A stretch of 63,567 nt of DNA, from NCBI GenBank assembly GCA_037447655.1, contig JBBHKE010001455.1, positions 1 to 63,567 of the forward strand, read 5' to 3'. The notes below the pieces were generated by a model. That model saw only the letters and a list, made by a program, of their open reading frames with translations, did not search any database and was not told the DNA's origin. The position numbers and the translations under genes are program-made. Position 1 is the stretch's first letter; every line of letters begins with the position of its first letter. This DNA is from Zygnema cylindricum. Taxonomy: Eukaryota > Streptophyta > Zygnematophyceae > Zygnematales > Zygnemataceae. Positions 11,821 to 24,248 of the stretch are shown here, in pieces.

Positions 11821-14015
11821 ATTCAAATTTCGGAAAAATGGGGTTTTTTTTGGTTTTTTCAATTTGATTTTATCGATCAGTGGGAAGAGTTTTCAAATTT
11901 TTTGACGGAATTTGAGGAGAAAATAAATGAGGGAAATTTTTGAGGGAAATGAATTGGGGAAGAAAATCGAGGGAAAAAATTTCGAGCGGAAAACTTCAAG
12001 AGAAAAAAATCCAAAATCAAGGGAAAAATATTTGAGAGGAAAAATTTGGGGGAAGAATTTGAGCAGAGAAAGTTTTGGAGATAATCCGCTTATTTTTTTT
12101 TTCAAAAAGAAAATCGTAGTAATTTTCCTTTTTTTCGGATTTTGGTTCGGTGGTAAAAAAAAATTCCGACGAGGAGAAAAGTTGATATAAAAATGAAAAA
12201 AAAAAAAGAGGGAAATGGAAGGAAACAATTGAAGGAAAAATGTGAAAAAACTTTGAGAGGTATTTTGAAGAGATGATTCGATGATTTTTTTAAAAAGAGT
12301 CAAAACATTTGTTTTGTAAGAGAATTTGTTTATTTTTATTCTCTCGACAAAATGTTGTAAGCTTATTTTTTGGACGAAATTCGTAAAATCGTATTTATGT
12401 ACTTTAGAATACAAGTTTTATAGTTTCGATTTTGTTTAATTTAATAAATTTAATTTTTTTATTTCACATTTGTATTTTTTAAGTAAAGAATTTATCTGCA
12501 TTCATATATAAATAGGGCGATTGTGAAAAACTTAAATAGAATTCTCAGAAAAATACGCAAATTAAAATAAAAACAAAGGAAAGATGGAAAGAAAGAGGGT
12601 AAAAAGAAAACCATAGTTGCTAGCTCCTGTTCTATTTTTTATTTTTTTAGAACTTGGGACTAGTTTTATGTGTTTCTGGTTTGCAAAAATAGAAGTGTTT
12701 GTTATTGAATTTTTTTTTGGGTAGCTGTTTCTTTTTTTTCTTTTTTTAATCATCTCATAGGGTTATTTTTTTACAAGAACACAGTTTTTGTAGTGAAAGT
12801 CAAAATTTAACATCTTTTCGAACCCTTCTCTCCCTGAACCTATTTATTTCTTTGATTTTATTTTTTCTTTTTTTTCCCTCTGACAACGAAGTAGATTATG
12901 TTTTTTACTTTATTGTTTTGTTATTGTTGTTGCTATAGTTATTATTATATTATTATTATTGCTATAACTAATCATTAATTTTTTTTTTTATTATTTATGA
13001 ATTATTTATTCACTATTTATTTACTAGTGTTTATTACTTTTGTGTGTTATTATTTATTATTAATATTTATTGTTTATTATCATTATTTATTGTTTATTAT
13101 TATTGTTTATTATTTGTTATTATTTGTTATTGTTTTTTATTATACCGGGAAAACACATCTTGACAAAGAAAAGATGTTACATAGTCGGAAATATTTCAAC
13201 AGTTTTCCTATAACAAGACAAATCACATTTTAAGGATTTTGTACAGAATTTTTGTATTTTTTGTATAGAATTAGAAAATTGTGCATCTAAAAAAAAAAAA
13301 AAATTCCCTTTTTGATGAAAATGCAGAATGTGAACCTCTGTATCACCAGGGTGACAAAATGTTTACAATAGAAACTTTTGGATAGAGGGAGAGGGAGGGG
13401 GAGAGGGAGGGGGAGAGGGAGAAGGAGAGAAAGAGGGAGATAGAGATGGAGAGGGGAACGAGGGAGAGGGAGAAGGAGAGGGAGAGGGCAAAAGAGAGGG
13501 AGAAGTGGAGGCAGAGCGAAAGGGAGTGAGGGAGGGAGAGGGGGAGGGAGGGGGAGAGATGTCAAGGGCCTTTGCCACGATTACCCAGATAGGGAAAGAA
13601 TCGCTGCATGTGAGTCTCCGGCCGTCAAAAACTGTCCTTCATCTGCTCGGATAAGATGGTAACTGCAGTTAAAACTGCGGTTCTACTGGAGGTTGCTAAT
13701 CCTTAATGCCATAAGGAACACATATCAATAATTTTCTTTCACGTGTTGGGCGTGGGCAACTTTTACTCTGCAACTTTTACATGCTAAAATGTATGCAACT
13801 CATATGTGGAAAAGAGTGTAGGAATGTGAGCACTAGTCACCAAACGTCCTTCATTTTTTTGAGTCTGCTCTTCTGCTTGTTTGGAAACTTGATTCCACCC
13901 CACAAAAGAAAATAATAAGGTATTGTTTGAAAGGTTTAAGGTAAAGTGGTTATTATAGAATGTACTTCTTTTTGAATTTACTCCTTTTCTTGTGTGGCAA
14001 CACTAACATTTCTTA
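11821..14015. other. Intergenic, low-complexity
   Basis: AT-rich sequence with TTATT-type repeats at 12900-13140 and a GAGGGA-type purine tract at 13380-13560. I see no gene in it. Confidence 0.5.
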
Positions 14016-14793
14016 GGGTATGTCCCCATGTACTTGTAACTTAGCGAACTTACTTTGTATTTTAGCGCGGATCCGTCGGACCCGGTTTTCAAATGTCCCT
14101 ATGTCTGTAAGGACGAAATCGTAACTTACGCTTGTGAAGATTGTATACGTCGACAATACATGTGACAGTTGTCAGCGTCTACAATCTGTGGTCGCACGTT
14201 ATTTTTTGGAACTGCTTGTGACGTCGCATGTCTTACCGTGACATTGTAGATGCACCGCCTTCCAGCCTGGCAGTTTCACGGTTGAAGACGAGGCACTTTG
14301 CCTTTGCGTCTCCTATCCGGTCGACGTGAAATGGCATCGGAATTTGAAGACCCCTGCAAAAAAGAAATCCGTACTGGACGAAAACGGACAAAACTAAACA
14401 AACTGTGTACTTTTTTTCGTCGTATTCGAACGCAAACGAGCAAAACATAGCGAATTCTGTACTTTTCTTTGTCCTTGGAAATCGTATGAAAATTTTCGAA
14501 AATTACGGTACGTGCGAATATATATTCCTATTTGTTTATCGAAAATGCCTAGTTTTAAAATACATCGCGCATGTGTTTTAAACGTAAGGTTGAAGATGAC
14601 GTTTTTTGTCGTGGAAGTGGGTCGAAAAACACAAGACGACAAATTTTCATACATCCTAAATTCGAGGATGTCGCAAATTGTACTCTACAAATTTGCGATT
14701 CCTTTGTACGGTTGCAACTTAGGCAGTACGGCGCTAAGTTTTACAGGAAAACGACAGAAAAAAACCCTTACTTATGCACATGGGGACATACCC
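14016..14793. mobile_element. 778-base TIR element with TTA target duplication (PIF/Harbinger-like, non-autonomous)
   Basis: The ends are inverted repeats, GGGTATGTCCCCATGT at 14016 and its complement ending at 14793. Both are flanked directly by TTA (14013-14015 and 14794-14796). A 3-base TTA/TAA duplication and G-rich termini are features of the PIF/Harbinger superfamily. The interior has no recognisable transposase: its ORFs of about 70-108 codons have no DDE motif I can see, so the element is non-autonomous. Superfamily assignment is an inference from ends and target site. Confidence 0.7.
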
Positions 14794-15942
14794 TTAATTC
14801 CTTGTTTTTTGGAATTTCGTCTTTTTTTTTTCATATAATATTGCAGGATTTCATATAATGCCCTGAATTAAAATTAATGAAGATTCCCAAAACAGGCCAA
14901 CGGTAACTAGAAAAGTGGACGTAAGGTTGAAGCGTCACTCAAATTCCTTTAACTTTTAAAGAAACCCTTCTTTAATTTTCTTCACTGGTTTCTGAAAGTC
15001 AGCCCTCAGTCCTCCTATTGGTCCTTCACTTTTTTTGGGTTTGAATTTCGTGGCTGTTATTTTCGGGCCTAATTTGCCCACGTCATCGTATACGGCATTG
15101 CATACACATTTTACAATCGGAGTTATACAAAACCTTGCAGGAATTTGTATACCTATTCCGACGACATTCCTACGATATTTTGACGATATTCCTAAGATAG
15201 TCTGTTAATTTTTCTGTGATATTCCTACGATATTCCGACAATAGTCCTACGATATTCTGACGATGTTTCTACGATATTCCTACAGTATTCTGACGATATT
15301 CCTTCGATATTCCTACGATATTCCTACTCTAGTCAGTAAAATTGTCGAAAATGGAAAAAAAGTACACACGGGAGGTGTTTGGGTGGGAACAGCCTATAGA
15401 TCTAGTCCGACCGTACGGAACGGAAACCCACTGCGCAGCGCGGCGCGCATAACGTAGTTTTTGTTGTCGTCTACGTGTCGGCTGCCGAAACGAACGTTCT
15501 CGAACTTCGTTTCAACAGCGATGCGAATGAAGTGATTCCCTCTGGGAATTGCGAACTTCGAAGCGTCACGATCATTCCCAGCCGCGTGGCGGCGCGCAGT
15601 GCGCTTACAGCCGTTGATCTCATCGACGCTACAGTACATCTGCACCGTGCGATTAACTTATCTCTTTTTCAAAGTCTCACCATTCATCTCTGCAAGCCGA
15701 AACCTCGACCTCGACAGCGATTTCTCCTATATAGTGCTTTGGACGAGGGGAAAACAACCAAAGAAAAATTTATTTTTTGCAACTGTTCAAGAATAAATTC
15801 ACTTTCACGAAAACCAAAAAGGTTTATAATCTAAAACCTATCTAAGATCTTTAGGCATTATAATCGTTCATTACCGCACAAAAAAGAGCAATAAACGGTT
15901 GTACAAAGAGAGGGAGAGGGAGAGAGAACCAACAATTCTCCC
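14794..15942. other. Intergenic; includes a GC-rich island
   Basis: Apart from the minisatellite, 15400-15720 is clearly GC-richer than its surroundings and holds CpG-rich words. ORFs on both strands cover it (plus 15475-15834, minus 15394-15645) but neither shows a motif I recognise. It could be a promoter region for the gene starting at 15943, or an old insertion. Confidence 0.35.
15150..15335. repeat. Minisatellite based on TTCCTACGATA and TTCTGACGATA
   Basis: Roughly 15 units of 11-12 bases alternate 'CTACGATATTC' and 'TGACGATATTC' in imperfect order. It makes a short ORF with repeated Y-S-Y/F-L residues that is not a gene. Confidence 0.85.
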
Positions 15943-17902
15943 ATGGCTAAGGCAAATCTCTCTCCCAGTATTGGCTGGGGCCTTATATTGTGTGTCACTG
16001 CCATAGTGACGATCCACACTATTTCTTGTGCGGAGGGTGCACGCAGTGCTCGAACTTTGACGACAGTCTCTTCCACTTCCCTGCCCTCCTGCATTTTTTT
16101 CCTTTCCCCCGACAATAAGACCATCCCAAGCATAAGGTAGGATCTAAGGCCCAAATCGGTTTCTCTATTTAGTGCGTTTCGGTATAAAATACGGAAATTA
16201 GGATCTTGTGTACGGAATTGAGTGCTTCAAATGTAGTATTGGAAATTTGTCATATGGATATGGGATGAAGGAGCGAGAGGAGAGGGATGGAAGGGAGGAG
16301 GCAGAGAGGGTAGGAGCTAGAGAGGGATGGAGGTAGCTAGATAGGTAGAGAGGTAGGAAGGGGCAGACAGGGAAAGAGGGGGTAAAAGGGTTAGAGGGGA
16401 AAGGGCGAGAGAGGGAAAGAAGGAAGAGGTAGGCGGAAAGAGTGGAAAAGACGCTAAGAGAGTGTAAGAGAGTGGGAGTGGGAGGGAGAAGAGGGGAGTT
16501 GGAGAGAGGAGGCGAGGGGAAGAGGGGCAGAGGGACAAAGAGGGGAGAGCTCCCCATTTTTACCCGCGACCCTCTCAAGTCTTCCTCATCTCTCTTTGTC
16601 TTGTTTTCATTTCCGGCTTTCTCTTCCTCACCTATTCTTCCTTTCTTTGACTCTACCTTTTCCTTACTGTTGCTATCTCTTTTTTTTTATCGGTCAAAAT
16701 TCAAGTTTCAAGCCATGCTGTAAAATGACGTTTCATGAAATCCAATTTACATTCTCAATAGGTTTTTCTTTTTTTCATCCGTAATAAGGTATTTTTTTCA
16801 GTTTGGAGTTGTCGGCACATTCTAGCGCCTATATATATATAATATATATGCAGAATTATATCGCACGTGTGTGCATCTGGAAAACTCAACAAAAACACAA
16901 CAAAAACTAACACGGAAGTTGTGGTTTATTTCAGTTTGGACGGACCACCTGACACTGGAGTAGGGCCATACGTTATGGACTCCGTGAGTGGAGGGATCGT
17001 TCAAGTCGGTTCTTCCGGAAAAGCGTCGTTCATCTGCCCGGATAAGGCAGGAAACAGCACTGGTGACCAGTTTTATGTCAGCGGACAACAAGCTCAGATC
17101 AAGTTTCGCACTTTTAACTCGGTGAGTTCCAGAAGCCGAACGAATCAAAAACTGAAACTTCCCACTTAAATGGCACAAAATGACATGTCACAGATAGATC
17201 TTGGTTGTCCACACGGTGAGAAAGTCTATGTGCCTAAACTGGTAATTTAAATAATCATAACAGCTTGTGTACAAAAAATGGAAGGCTTTAGTTCCATAAA
17301 CATAGGAAAGCCATAAGATTAAATATTTAAGGCTGACGGAATACTGTAAGGATTACCATCGGTTGCAGGAACCGCAGAGCTACTTCCGAAACTCTTGCTT
17401 TGTGATTCCTCTCACCGCGGTACAAATTCCAGCTGGCAGTAGCGTCCTAAACCTCAACTTGGGCGACCAAAACCAACTAGCTTACCCCGATGAACATCGA
17501 TGCCTCATATTTGCCACGGGACCCTCAACCGCGCCGTGCTCCTGTTTGAATGTTGAAGATGATGCAGGTTTGAAAGCCCGGACCCCTCAAACAACACCAG
17601 GCATAGATTAATTCCGTAACCGTTGTTTCCTGTTGCCCATTAGTGTGTTCAGAATCACCCATCATGGTGTCGCTTTTAATGTACCGGCAGATGATAAGGA
17701 ACACCTCTTTATCGCAAAGAGGCAATGTGTGATGTTTAGGACGTCCTAAGTTTTTGCATATTTTTCTTGATTCCAATCGATCAATTGGATCGTTTCTTCA
17801 TATTCTGATTCACTTCCATGCACCTTAGACTATGTTGAAATCTACTTGAACACTGCGGTTATCTGCCAGATAGCTGCTCGCGATTTTCTTAGCTATAACT
17901 TG
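15943..17902 (+). CDS. Secreted protein of unknown family, four phase-matched exons
   Basis: Exons are 15943-16136, 16935-17121, 17369-17567 and 17829-17902. The junction phases agree at every step (2, 0, 1, 0) and all introns are GT-AG. The ATG at 15943 gives a 64-codon first exon with a signal-peptide core (GWGLILCVTAIVTIHTISC). The mature part is rich in Gly, Ser and Asn and has cysteines in FICPDKAG, NSCFVIPL, HRCLIFATG, PCSCLNVEDD and AVICQIAARD, which suggests a disulfide-stabilised extracellular domain. I do not recognise the fold. A possible fifth exon at 18177-18208 reads YWCQLHERCG. Since a decayed PAN/lectin gene follows on the same strand from 21454, this may be the N-terminal part of the same or a sister gene. 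Unlike its downstream neighbour it has no stops. Confidence 0.6.
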
Positions 17903-20900
17903 GTGTGAGTATATGAAATATTAAGGACATAATCGATTTCTTTTATGTACGCATTTCCTTTTACATATGATGATTTGTGTAGAAAAAAATTCATTTCCTT
18001 TTGTATACGATCAATCAAGATTCAGTTTTCTCCTTTGTGCCTTTTTTTTGTTAATTTGTACATTGCTTGCATGGAAATGGCCAAAAGGTGTTGTTACTTG
18101 ATGTGTCCGTTATTGAATTTTCCGAATCTTTGAGCAAATTAATTGCCGCTTTGACATTCGAGTTTTTTTAATACAGTACTGGTGCCAACTTCATGAAAGA
18201 TGTGGAAGGTCTAATACTTCTTATCTACTCTGTTTTATGTTTTAGCTCTACTCTGTCTCATTTCTTGTTTGGGTAAAACAAGTATGTTTTCAGGCCCTTT
18301 TAGAAAGTTTTACAACTGTTGGTCTATGGAAACGTCCCTCGGAAATTTTTGTCTGTTTGCCTGCTTTTAGTCTATTTAACATTAGCTTGTGGCCTCAAAA
18401 TTTCATGTTTCAGGTTTAACTTTCATTCATCTCATCTTTCTTCTAGAATGTTATTTTCTCAAACTGAATACGGATAAACATGTGAGATTTCATACAGTAG
18501 TGAAACAGCTTGGTACACTTAATAGTACAATCGGATTTAGACACAAAGATGTGGTAAAAATGACATTGAAAGGTTCCCTCTTTTTTTTTGAGGATTGAGA
18601 ATTGTAATCATTTACCATTATACCTCGTACAGGAGGTTATTCAAATGTGAATTCCGAAAAAATCTATTCTATACAGCTGGTCGCCCAAGTACATTCGGTA
18701 CATTCAACAAAAATTGAATGAGTATCAAAAATTATTTCCAAAATTGACGAATTCAGCAAACTGAAACTGAAACTGAATCTGATGAATCGGCCATGATAAC
18801 TGGCTAGATTACACTATATCCAAATGAAATTGTCCACATTTAGCGTCATTTAAACGAGTTCTTAATATAATTCACAATAATTAAGAACAACTTGCTGAAC
18901 TAACATACGATCTAATGTCTTGGAATTAATTGAAGTTTTCCGAATATGATTGAAATTGTCTGAATCAACCTAAAACTGTCGATTATGACATTTTTTCACT
19001 GAGTGTAACTGACTCTTACTGATTTTTTTGAGATTTCGACGAGTTCTCCTTGAATTGTTTTGTGAAAATCGTCAAATTTGGCAAAATTTAAGCTGTATGG
19101 AATCGAATCTGCTTGAAATTAACTGAATTTAATTCAAATAAACGCACTGTAATTCGCTAATGTTGATTGCATTTGACAGATCCCGAGTGAATATTACTAG
19201 AAATCGTTTGCATTTAAGTGATTTTGATTCAAGCTGATTAAATGGGACTCTTAAAAGAAGGGTATAAATGGAGCTGATTCCTCTCACTTGTTCTCGACAA
19301 CAAAAGAGGCCATAAAGGATACAAAGAAGCAAGAGTTTGGGGATCAGATAAGAGTTAACATCGATAATGATTGTGAAATTGTTTCAGGATGTCATGCCAA
19401 AAGGCCGTTCCACGGACCAAAGGTAGTGTGGCTTTGATTTAGGAACAGAATCAATCTCAAAAAGATAACCGAATTGGAAGCTCATCAGTTTTAGGAAATC
19501 ACGTACATAGTATCCCTGACCCGAAATTCTGGCTAGGACGAAGGTCGGATATAGAATAGAGTTCCGAGCGAAGAGTCAAGGTTGGCCAGAAGAATTGTTG
19601 ATGACGTGCTCTCTAGAAACTATGGATTTAAAATTATCATTTGAGCATCCCGCCCTCCCTTCCTCCCTCTTTCCCTCCCTCCCTCCATCCCTCTTTCCCT
19701 CCCTCCCTCTCTCTCTCCCCACCCTTTCGCACACACTTCCGCCTCCCCTTCCGACCTACCTTCCTCCCTCTTTCCCTCCCTCTCTTTCTCTGTTACGTCT
19801 CTCCCTCCCTTTCTCCCTCCGTCCCTCCCTCCGTCCCTCCCTCCCTCCGTCCCTCCCTCCCTCCATCCCAATCCTAATGCCCTCCTCGACCTCCGCCCTC
19901 CTCGTTCTCTCCCCCCTCTCCCCCCCCCCCTCCCTCCCCGCCACTCTGCCCTCCCTCACTACCTCCCTCCATCTTCCTTCCTTTCCTTCCTCCCTCCCCG
20001 CTCTTCCGCCATTCCACCCTCCCACCCTCCGATAAAAGTAAAAAAATAAAAAATCGGGAAACCATGGTGGAAAGTTCTAGAATTTATAACATCCACGCTG
20101 TCACAAATGAGCATGACGTCACAATGTCACAAAACCATAAGACACCTACAATGTCACAAAAAACTACACCGCTCATCGTTATTAATGTTGAAAATAAATT
20201 AGCGTAAACGCTAATTTACTGTTAACAACGCTAATTTGTGATTTTGTGTCCAAAAAAAAAAAGCATTAACATTAATTTGGCACGTAACACCAATTTGTGT
20301 GTCGACTTAGTACCGTGTACGCTGAGCTGTCATCAATACTATTTCAAGTGCAGGTGTACTACCCTGACAGCTTTCGCCGAGACGTACTTGTGAGGTTTGA
20401 AAATCGTACGAAACATGTAAATTAGAGTAGAATTATTGCTATTTTATTCTTTATATTTTGTAAAGTTCCGCTCTTTCCGGCAGATAACTGGTACTACAAT
20501 TTAATTTACGTGCGAAAGACACTTAATGCTGTAGAAATGAGATGTCACGTGGACACATGTACGAAAACGAGCTTCTCGTACATCACACTAATTTCGACGA
20601 ACGTAATATAAAACGGTTAACACAACAAATAGTTTCTACATGAAAGTTAATTCTATTTTAATGTTAACAACACTTATTTATGATTTTTGGCCCAAAAAAG
20701 CCGCGGCAAAATTAGTGTTGTTAACATTAATAACGACTACAGTAGCGGTGTCTACCTCTACAAGACTACAACCGTTGCTATTTTTGTGGACGTCACCAAT
20801 TGTCGCAAGTTCTGTAATCGTCTACAATCGTCACAAGTTGTACCCACGTCTACAACCAAAGTAACGATTTCATTTTCGCACATTGGAATGCTTTGCGAAG

Positions 20901-21453
20901 TTGTCTACTATAGAAAGGAGAATCTTCACTAGAATACAAGTACCACTTTAAAGTACCGGTTACATGAGCACATCTCATAAAGAACCTTCCCATGTTCGTT
21001 ATTTGTCAAAGAGCGAATTACGTTATTCCGCACGTTTTGCATTCATATTTGTTGTATAGGAATTGCCCTGGGACACCTCTATCTGCTAGCTGGACACCCC
21101 TTAAAAAAGTTGAAAGAAAATTTACACTTTTAAGCATAGAGGTTTCACGTACGAATTTTGACTTTTTTACGACATGCGTTATTTTTTTTAGTTTTTGAAA
21201 ATTCGTAAAATTCATATACATTTCTTGTATGGATAAAATGTATGAATAAATGTACGAATGATTTCAAAAACAGGGTTGAAAGTACACCGTGAATCGCTAC
21301 TGCGGTTAAGAAACAATTAGTATAAATAAACAATTAATGTCGTCGATTCTATTTTGGGTTCAAGGGCCTAAGGCCAACAAAAATTAACGCTAATTTATAC
21401 TCCCAGCACTAATTTCGATACTCATAGGAATCAAATTTAAGTACGCTTTTCAG
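17903..21453. other. Intron or intergenic, with tracts and hairpins
   Basis: Contains a polypyrimidine (CCCT)n tract at 19650-20030 and, at 20180-20760, several inverted pairs of the type AATGTTAACAACA / TGTTGTTAACATT that could fold as hairpins. No clear exon is visible apart from the weak candidate at 18177-18208. Confidence 0.4.
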
Positions 21454-21714
21454 TTCGACGCACTCAATTTCCCTCGTCGACCCCTTATCCAATCCCTCTT
21501 CCAAGATAGATGGGCAATTTAGGGGAAGGACCTCAATGGGTACAATGGGGTCGTTGAAGACTCGAAAAAAAGTTGTTGATAATTTTGTATCAATGTTACG
21601 GAATGCATTGCTTTAATTATTTCACCGAAACCAAGAAGTGTTGGTTTAAATCACCCGTTGGCACAAATGTTACTGATGTTGGTCAGGGTTTTGCAATTTC
21701 CGGATTTTCTGGAG
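21454..21714 (+). pseudogene. Decayed PAN/apple-domain exon
   Basis: An exon with a CAG acceptor (21451-21453) and a GTATGT donor (from 21715). Pieces match the PAN exon at the left edge of the window in order: the strand-turn region around GKDLNGY, then KKSCC, then TKKCWFKSPVGTNV and SGFSGG. The reading frame is broken by an in-frame TAG near 21520, stop codons after KKSCC, and a frame change before 21600. A Pro/Ser-rich start (from 21460) mirrors the Pro-rich linker of the relative. It is a dead copy of the same gene family. Confidence 0.7.
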
Positions 21715-22341
21715 GTATGTAAATTTGTTTTTGTGATAGACTTTATATGGGTTCCAATTTCTTACCTTTTCTCAAAGTTTCAAAGTTCCCACTCCATACA
21801 AATTTTACTAGGGATAAACTGAAACACTAGAGCTCTACTGTGTCCCTTGGGTGAATGTTAGACCAAAATCCCCACTTCCGAGGCTTTTTTGAAATTGTCG
21901 AGTAGCGTCTGATGTTAAACTTAGATTTCTTGCTCCCAAAAGCTAACTTTTGCACTGAAAAATGCAACAATTCGGTTCCAAATTCTCAATTATTGAAGCT
22001 CATATCGTGAAATGCTATATTTCTAGAAAGGAAGGCATTTGTACACGTAGCATTTATATCATTGTCACCTTATTTTATTTGTAAAAGGAGGTTGAAGCTC
22101 GCTTTGAAACAACTTTGCACTGTAGATTTCATCTCGTACTTTTCATGAAAGCATTAGACCCAGCTACACTGACAAGCTTAATTGTGCTAGAAATGCAATC
22201 ACAATTTGATATATGTAAAACTTGGACCGTCAACTTGTTAACAATTGTTTACATGCAATTTTTTTTAAGTTTTGTAAAATGGTTGACCGGTATTTGAGTA
22301 CAACGCAAATTTCTTTCTGCTTTTTATCTTCATTTTTTCCA

Positions 22342-22794
22342 AACAATGTTGCTCTCAACAAACCTGCGGTTATGAGTCATCCTTATCAGTTTGGTGGATA
22401 AGTTGAAGATAGACCTGAACTAGGAGTCGACGGTGATGCTTGGGGCGGCATTTCCCACACAAACAGTTATGACTCTTGGTGGAGAGTTGACTTACGAACA
22501 CTAATTCTAGTAGATAATGCGCAACTTTACAACAGACCTCGTTGTGGGCCTCCGTTCCCATGTGACATTTGTCAAAAGAGGTTGAATGGTGTTCAGGTAT
22601 GGTTGGGAATAATGTTGAGAACTGGAACGCAAATGGAAATATGGAATGCGAACCCAAACGTCTATTTAATTTTGAAATAGGTTTTTACGGTTTCCCGTTT
22701 GTAAATGGATGCAACGGACGCGGTCGATATGTTTGGGTGCGATTACCCGTAGATGAATATTTACATCTTACGGAAGTTAGAGTGCTTCATAAAG
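22342..22794 (+). pseudogene. Decayed F-type lectin (fucolectin / F5-8 type C-like) domain
   Basis: The translation opens with NVALNKPA, the hallmark start of discoidin/F-type lectin domains, then shows ELGVDGD, SHTNSYDSWWRVDL, LYNRPRC and RLNGVQVWLG. After a frame change it continues with NGRGRYVWVRLP and EYLHLTEVRVLHKG and ends at a GTTTGG donor. F-type lectins bind fucose-type sugars outside the cell. A TAA at 22399-22401 interrupts the frame, a frameshift lies near 22605, and no AG acceptor is present just before the domain, so the copy is not functional. With the PAN exon 600 bases upstream it outlines a secreted PAN-lectin protein. Confidence 0.78.
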
Positions 22795-23366
22795 GTTTGG
22801 TTCGAAGACTTCTTTTCTGGAGATTTTTTCTATTGACGAAGAAGAAAAAGCAAGGGCTAATATGTTCAATTGTGTTTTGACTTTTATACAATTTTTTTTA
22901 CGAGAACAATTAAATGGTTAAACCAAAATGTATGGAATTGAGATTAGAACAAACGTGTAATAACAATTTAGTTGTCGTTAATTTATGCATATTGGTCCTG
23001 CCATTGCTACCACATCATTGCTCTTAGAGTCTATCAATATCATTGAAGTGAGATGAAATTCATGCTCGATCATTGCACTAAAGGATAGTGAGATGAAATT
23101 CATGCTCGATCATTGCACTAAAGGATTTAATCTTTATTAGTTGCCGACTTGTAATGGAAGTTTAGGTTTAGCCATTTCACACTAAATAATGTTACCATAC
23201 AGAAAAAAAATCCACATCAAAAATTTGATCATATAATTTACGAGGGAAGTGTTGTGCAACATTATGATATCATTTTTGCTAGATCAAGGGTGGTTGGTCA
23301 AGAAGAGCCTCAATTTACTTTGTCAAAACAGCCAGTGGTGGCTTGTGGTAGTGGTGGTGGTGGCCT
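22795..23366. other. Intergenic with one tandem duplication
   Basis: Two exact 40-base copies stand head to tail at 23047-23086 and 23087-23126. I see nothing else. Confidence 0.7.
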
Positions 23367-23470
23367 GTGGTAAGCCCACAAATCTTGAAGGCCATTAAAT
23401 ACAATGGCACCAAATTTCTTACATGGAAATCGGTCACACGAGCACTTTTCATGAGTAAGAATCTTTGCCG
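23367..23470 (+). pseudogene. Possible Copia gag fragment
   Basis: A short plus-strand reading, KYNGTKFLTWKSVTRALF, resembles the conserved N-terminal gag motif of Copia elements (FNGxNYxxWxxxMRxxL). No pol sequence accompanies it. Too short for certainty. Confidence 0.35.
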
Positions 23471-23677
23471 GACGTCTTACTCCCATTTTCACCCCCACAA
23501 TTGCCTTTTCTCTTTACCCCTCCCTCCCTCCCCCTATCGAGTCTGGCCCAAAAACTAGCACAACCCCCTTCCCCGCCAAAGAGAGTACATACTGTATTCG
23601 GTATTCTTCAATAATATTGATACGCTTGAACATTCTATTATTTTGCAAGAATGCCGAATACAAGTGACTAACATGTA

Positions 23678-23858
23678 TATAAAATATATATATATGTATA
23701 TGTATGTATATATATATATATATGTATGTATATATATATATATACACATATTTATATATGTATATACATATATATATGTATGCATGTATATATATATATA
23801 TGTAGATATATATATATATATGTATATGTATATGCATATATATGTATATATATATATG
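23678..23858. repeat. (TATATG)n-type microsatellite hosting a TRIM insertion
   Basis: AT/TG alternating repeat of about 180 bases. The equivalent tract in sister duplications lies at 31030-31110 and 53500-53650. The TRIM element is inserted at its right edge. Confidence 0.9.
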
Positions 23859-23963
23859 TGTTGGATTGGCACGTGAAGCCGGTCCAATACGGGGTAGAAT
23901 ATGGAAATATCCATACTCGAGCCGCCCGTAATAAATGGGTACAGACCCGCCAGTTTCAACATC

Positions 23964-24035
23964 GATCTGGTGGCACAGTGGTAGTGCGTTCGCAGCTGAA
24001 GTGAAAGGTCCCAGGTTCGAACCCTGGCCGGCTCA
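23964..24035 (+). tRNA. tRNA-like cloverleaf inside TRIM LTR1 (likely not a functional tRNA)
   Basis: Acceptor GATCTGG pairs with CCGGCTC (one mismatch; the LTR2 copy pairs fully). D stem GCAC/GTGC, anticodon stem TTCGC/GTGAA, T stem CCAGG/CCTGG with loop TTCGAAC. Total 72 bases including the discriminator A. Internal promoter boxes are close to consensus: A box TGGCACAGTGG (23971-23981) and B box GGTTCGAACCC (24014-24024). The anticodon loop AGCTGAA lacks U33, so use in translation is doubtful even though CTG would sit at the anticodon position. More likely a polymerase III promoter or tRNA-derived module carried by the element. Confidence 0.7.
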
Positions 24036-24248
24036 ATTTTCCCAAGTGTGGGACATGCCGAATACGGATTTCTAGGAAATCTAACATGGTATCGGAGCCA
24101 GCGGGATTGCCGATGGTTTGACTGGCTTTCCCGTGAGGGGGGGTGTTGGATTGGCACGTGAAGCCGGTCCAATACGAGGTAGAATATGGAAATATCCATA
24201 CTCGAGCCGCCCGTAATAAATCGGTACAGACCCGCAAGTTTCAACATC

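Noticed and set aside
19595-20065. Long overlapping ORFs on both strands (Pro/Ser-rich and Gly/Arg/Glu-rich)
   Set aside because: Products of a CCCTCC repeat with no splice borders or motifs. The same holds for 6384-6860, 9037-9510, 11095-11478, 13287-13578, 16198-16578 and 51245-51472.
23964-24035. A functional glutamine tRNA gene
   Set aside because: The cloverleaf is good, but U33 is missing, it lies inside an LTR and is present in decayed form in the other copies. Treated as tRNA-like.
23514-24247. 230-codon minus-strand ORF spanning the microsatellite and TRIM
   Set aside because: It is composed of Tyr-Ile repeat translation plus LTR sequence, and the tRNA-like and LTR features fully account for the DNA.
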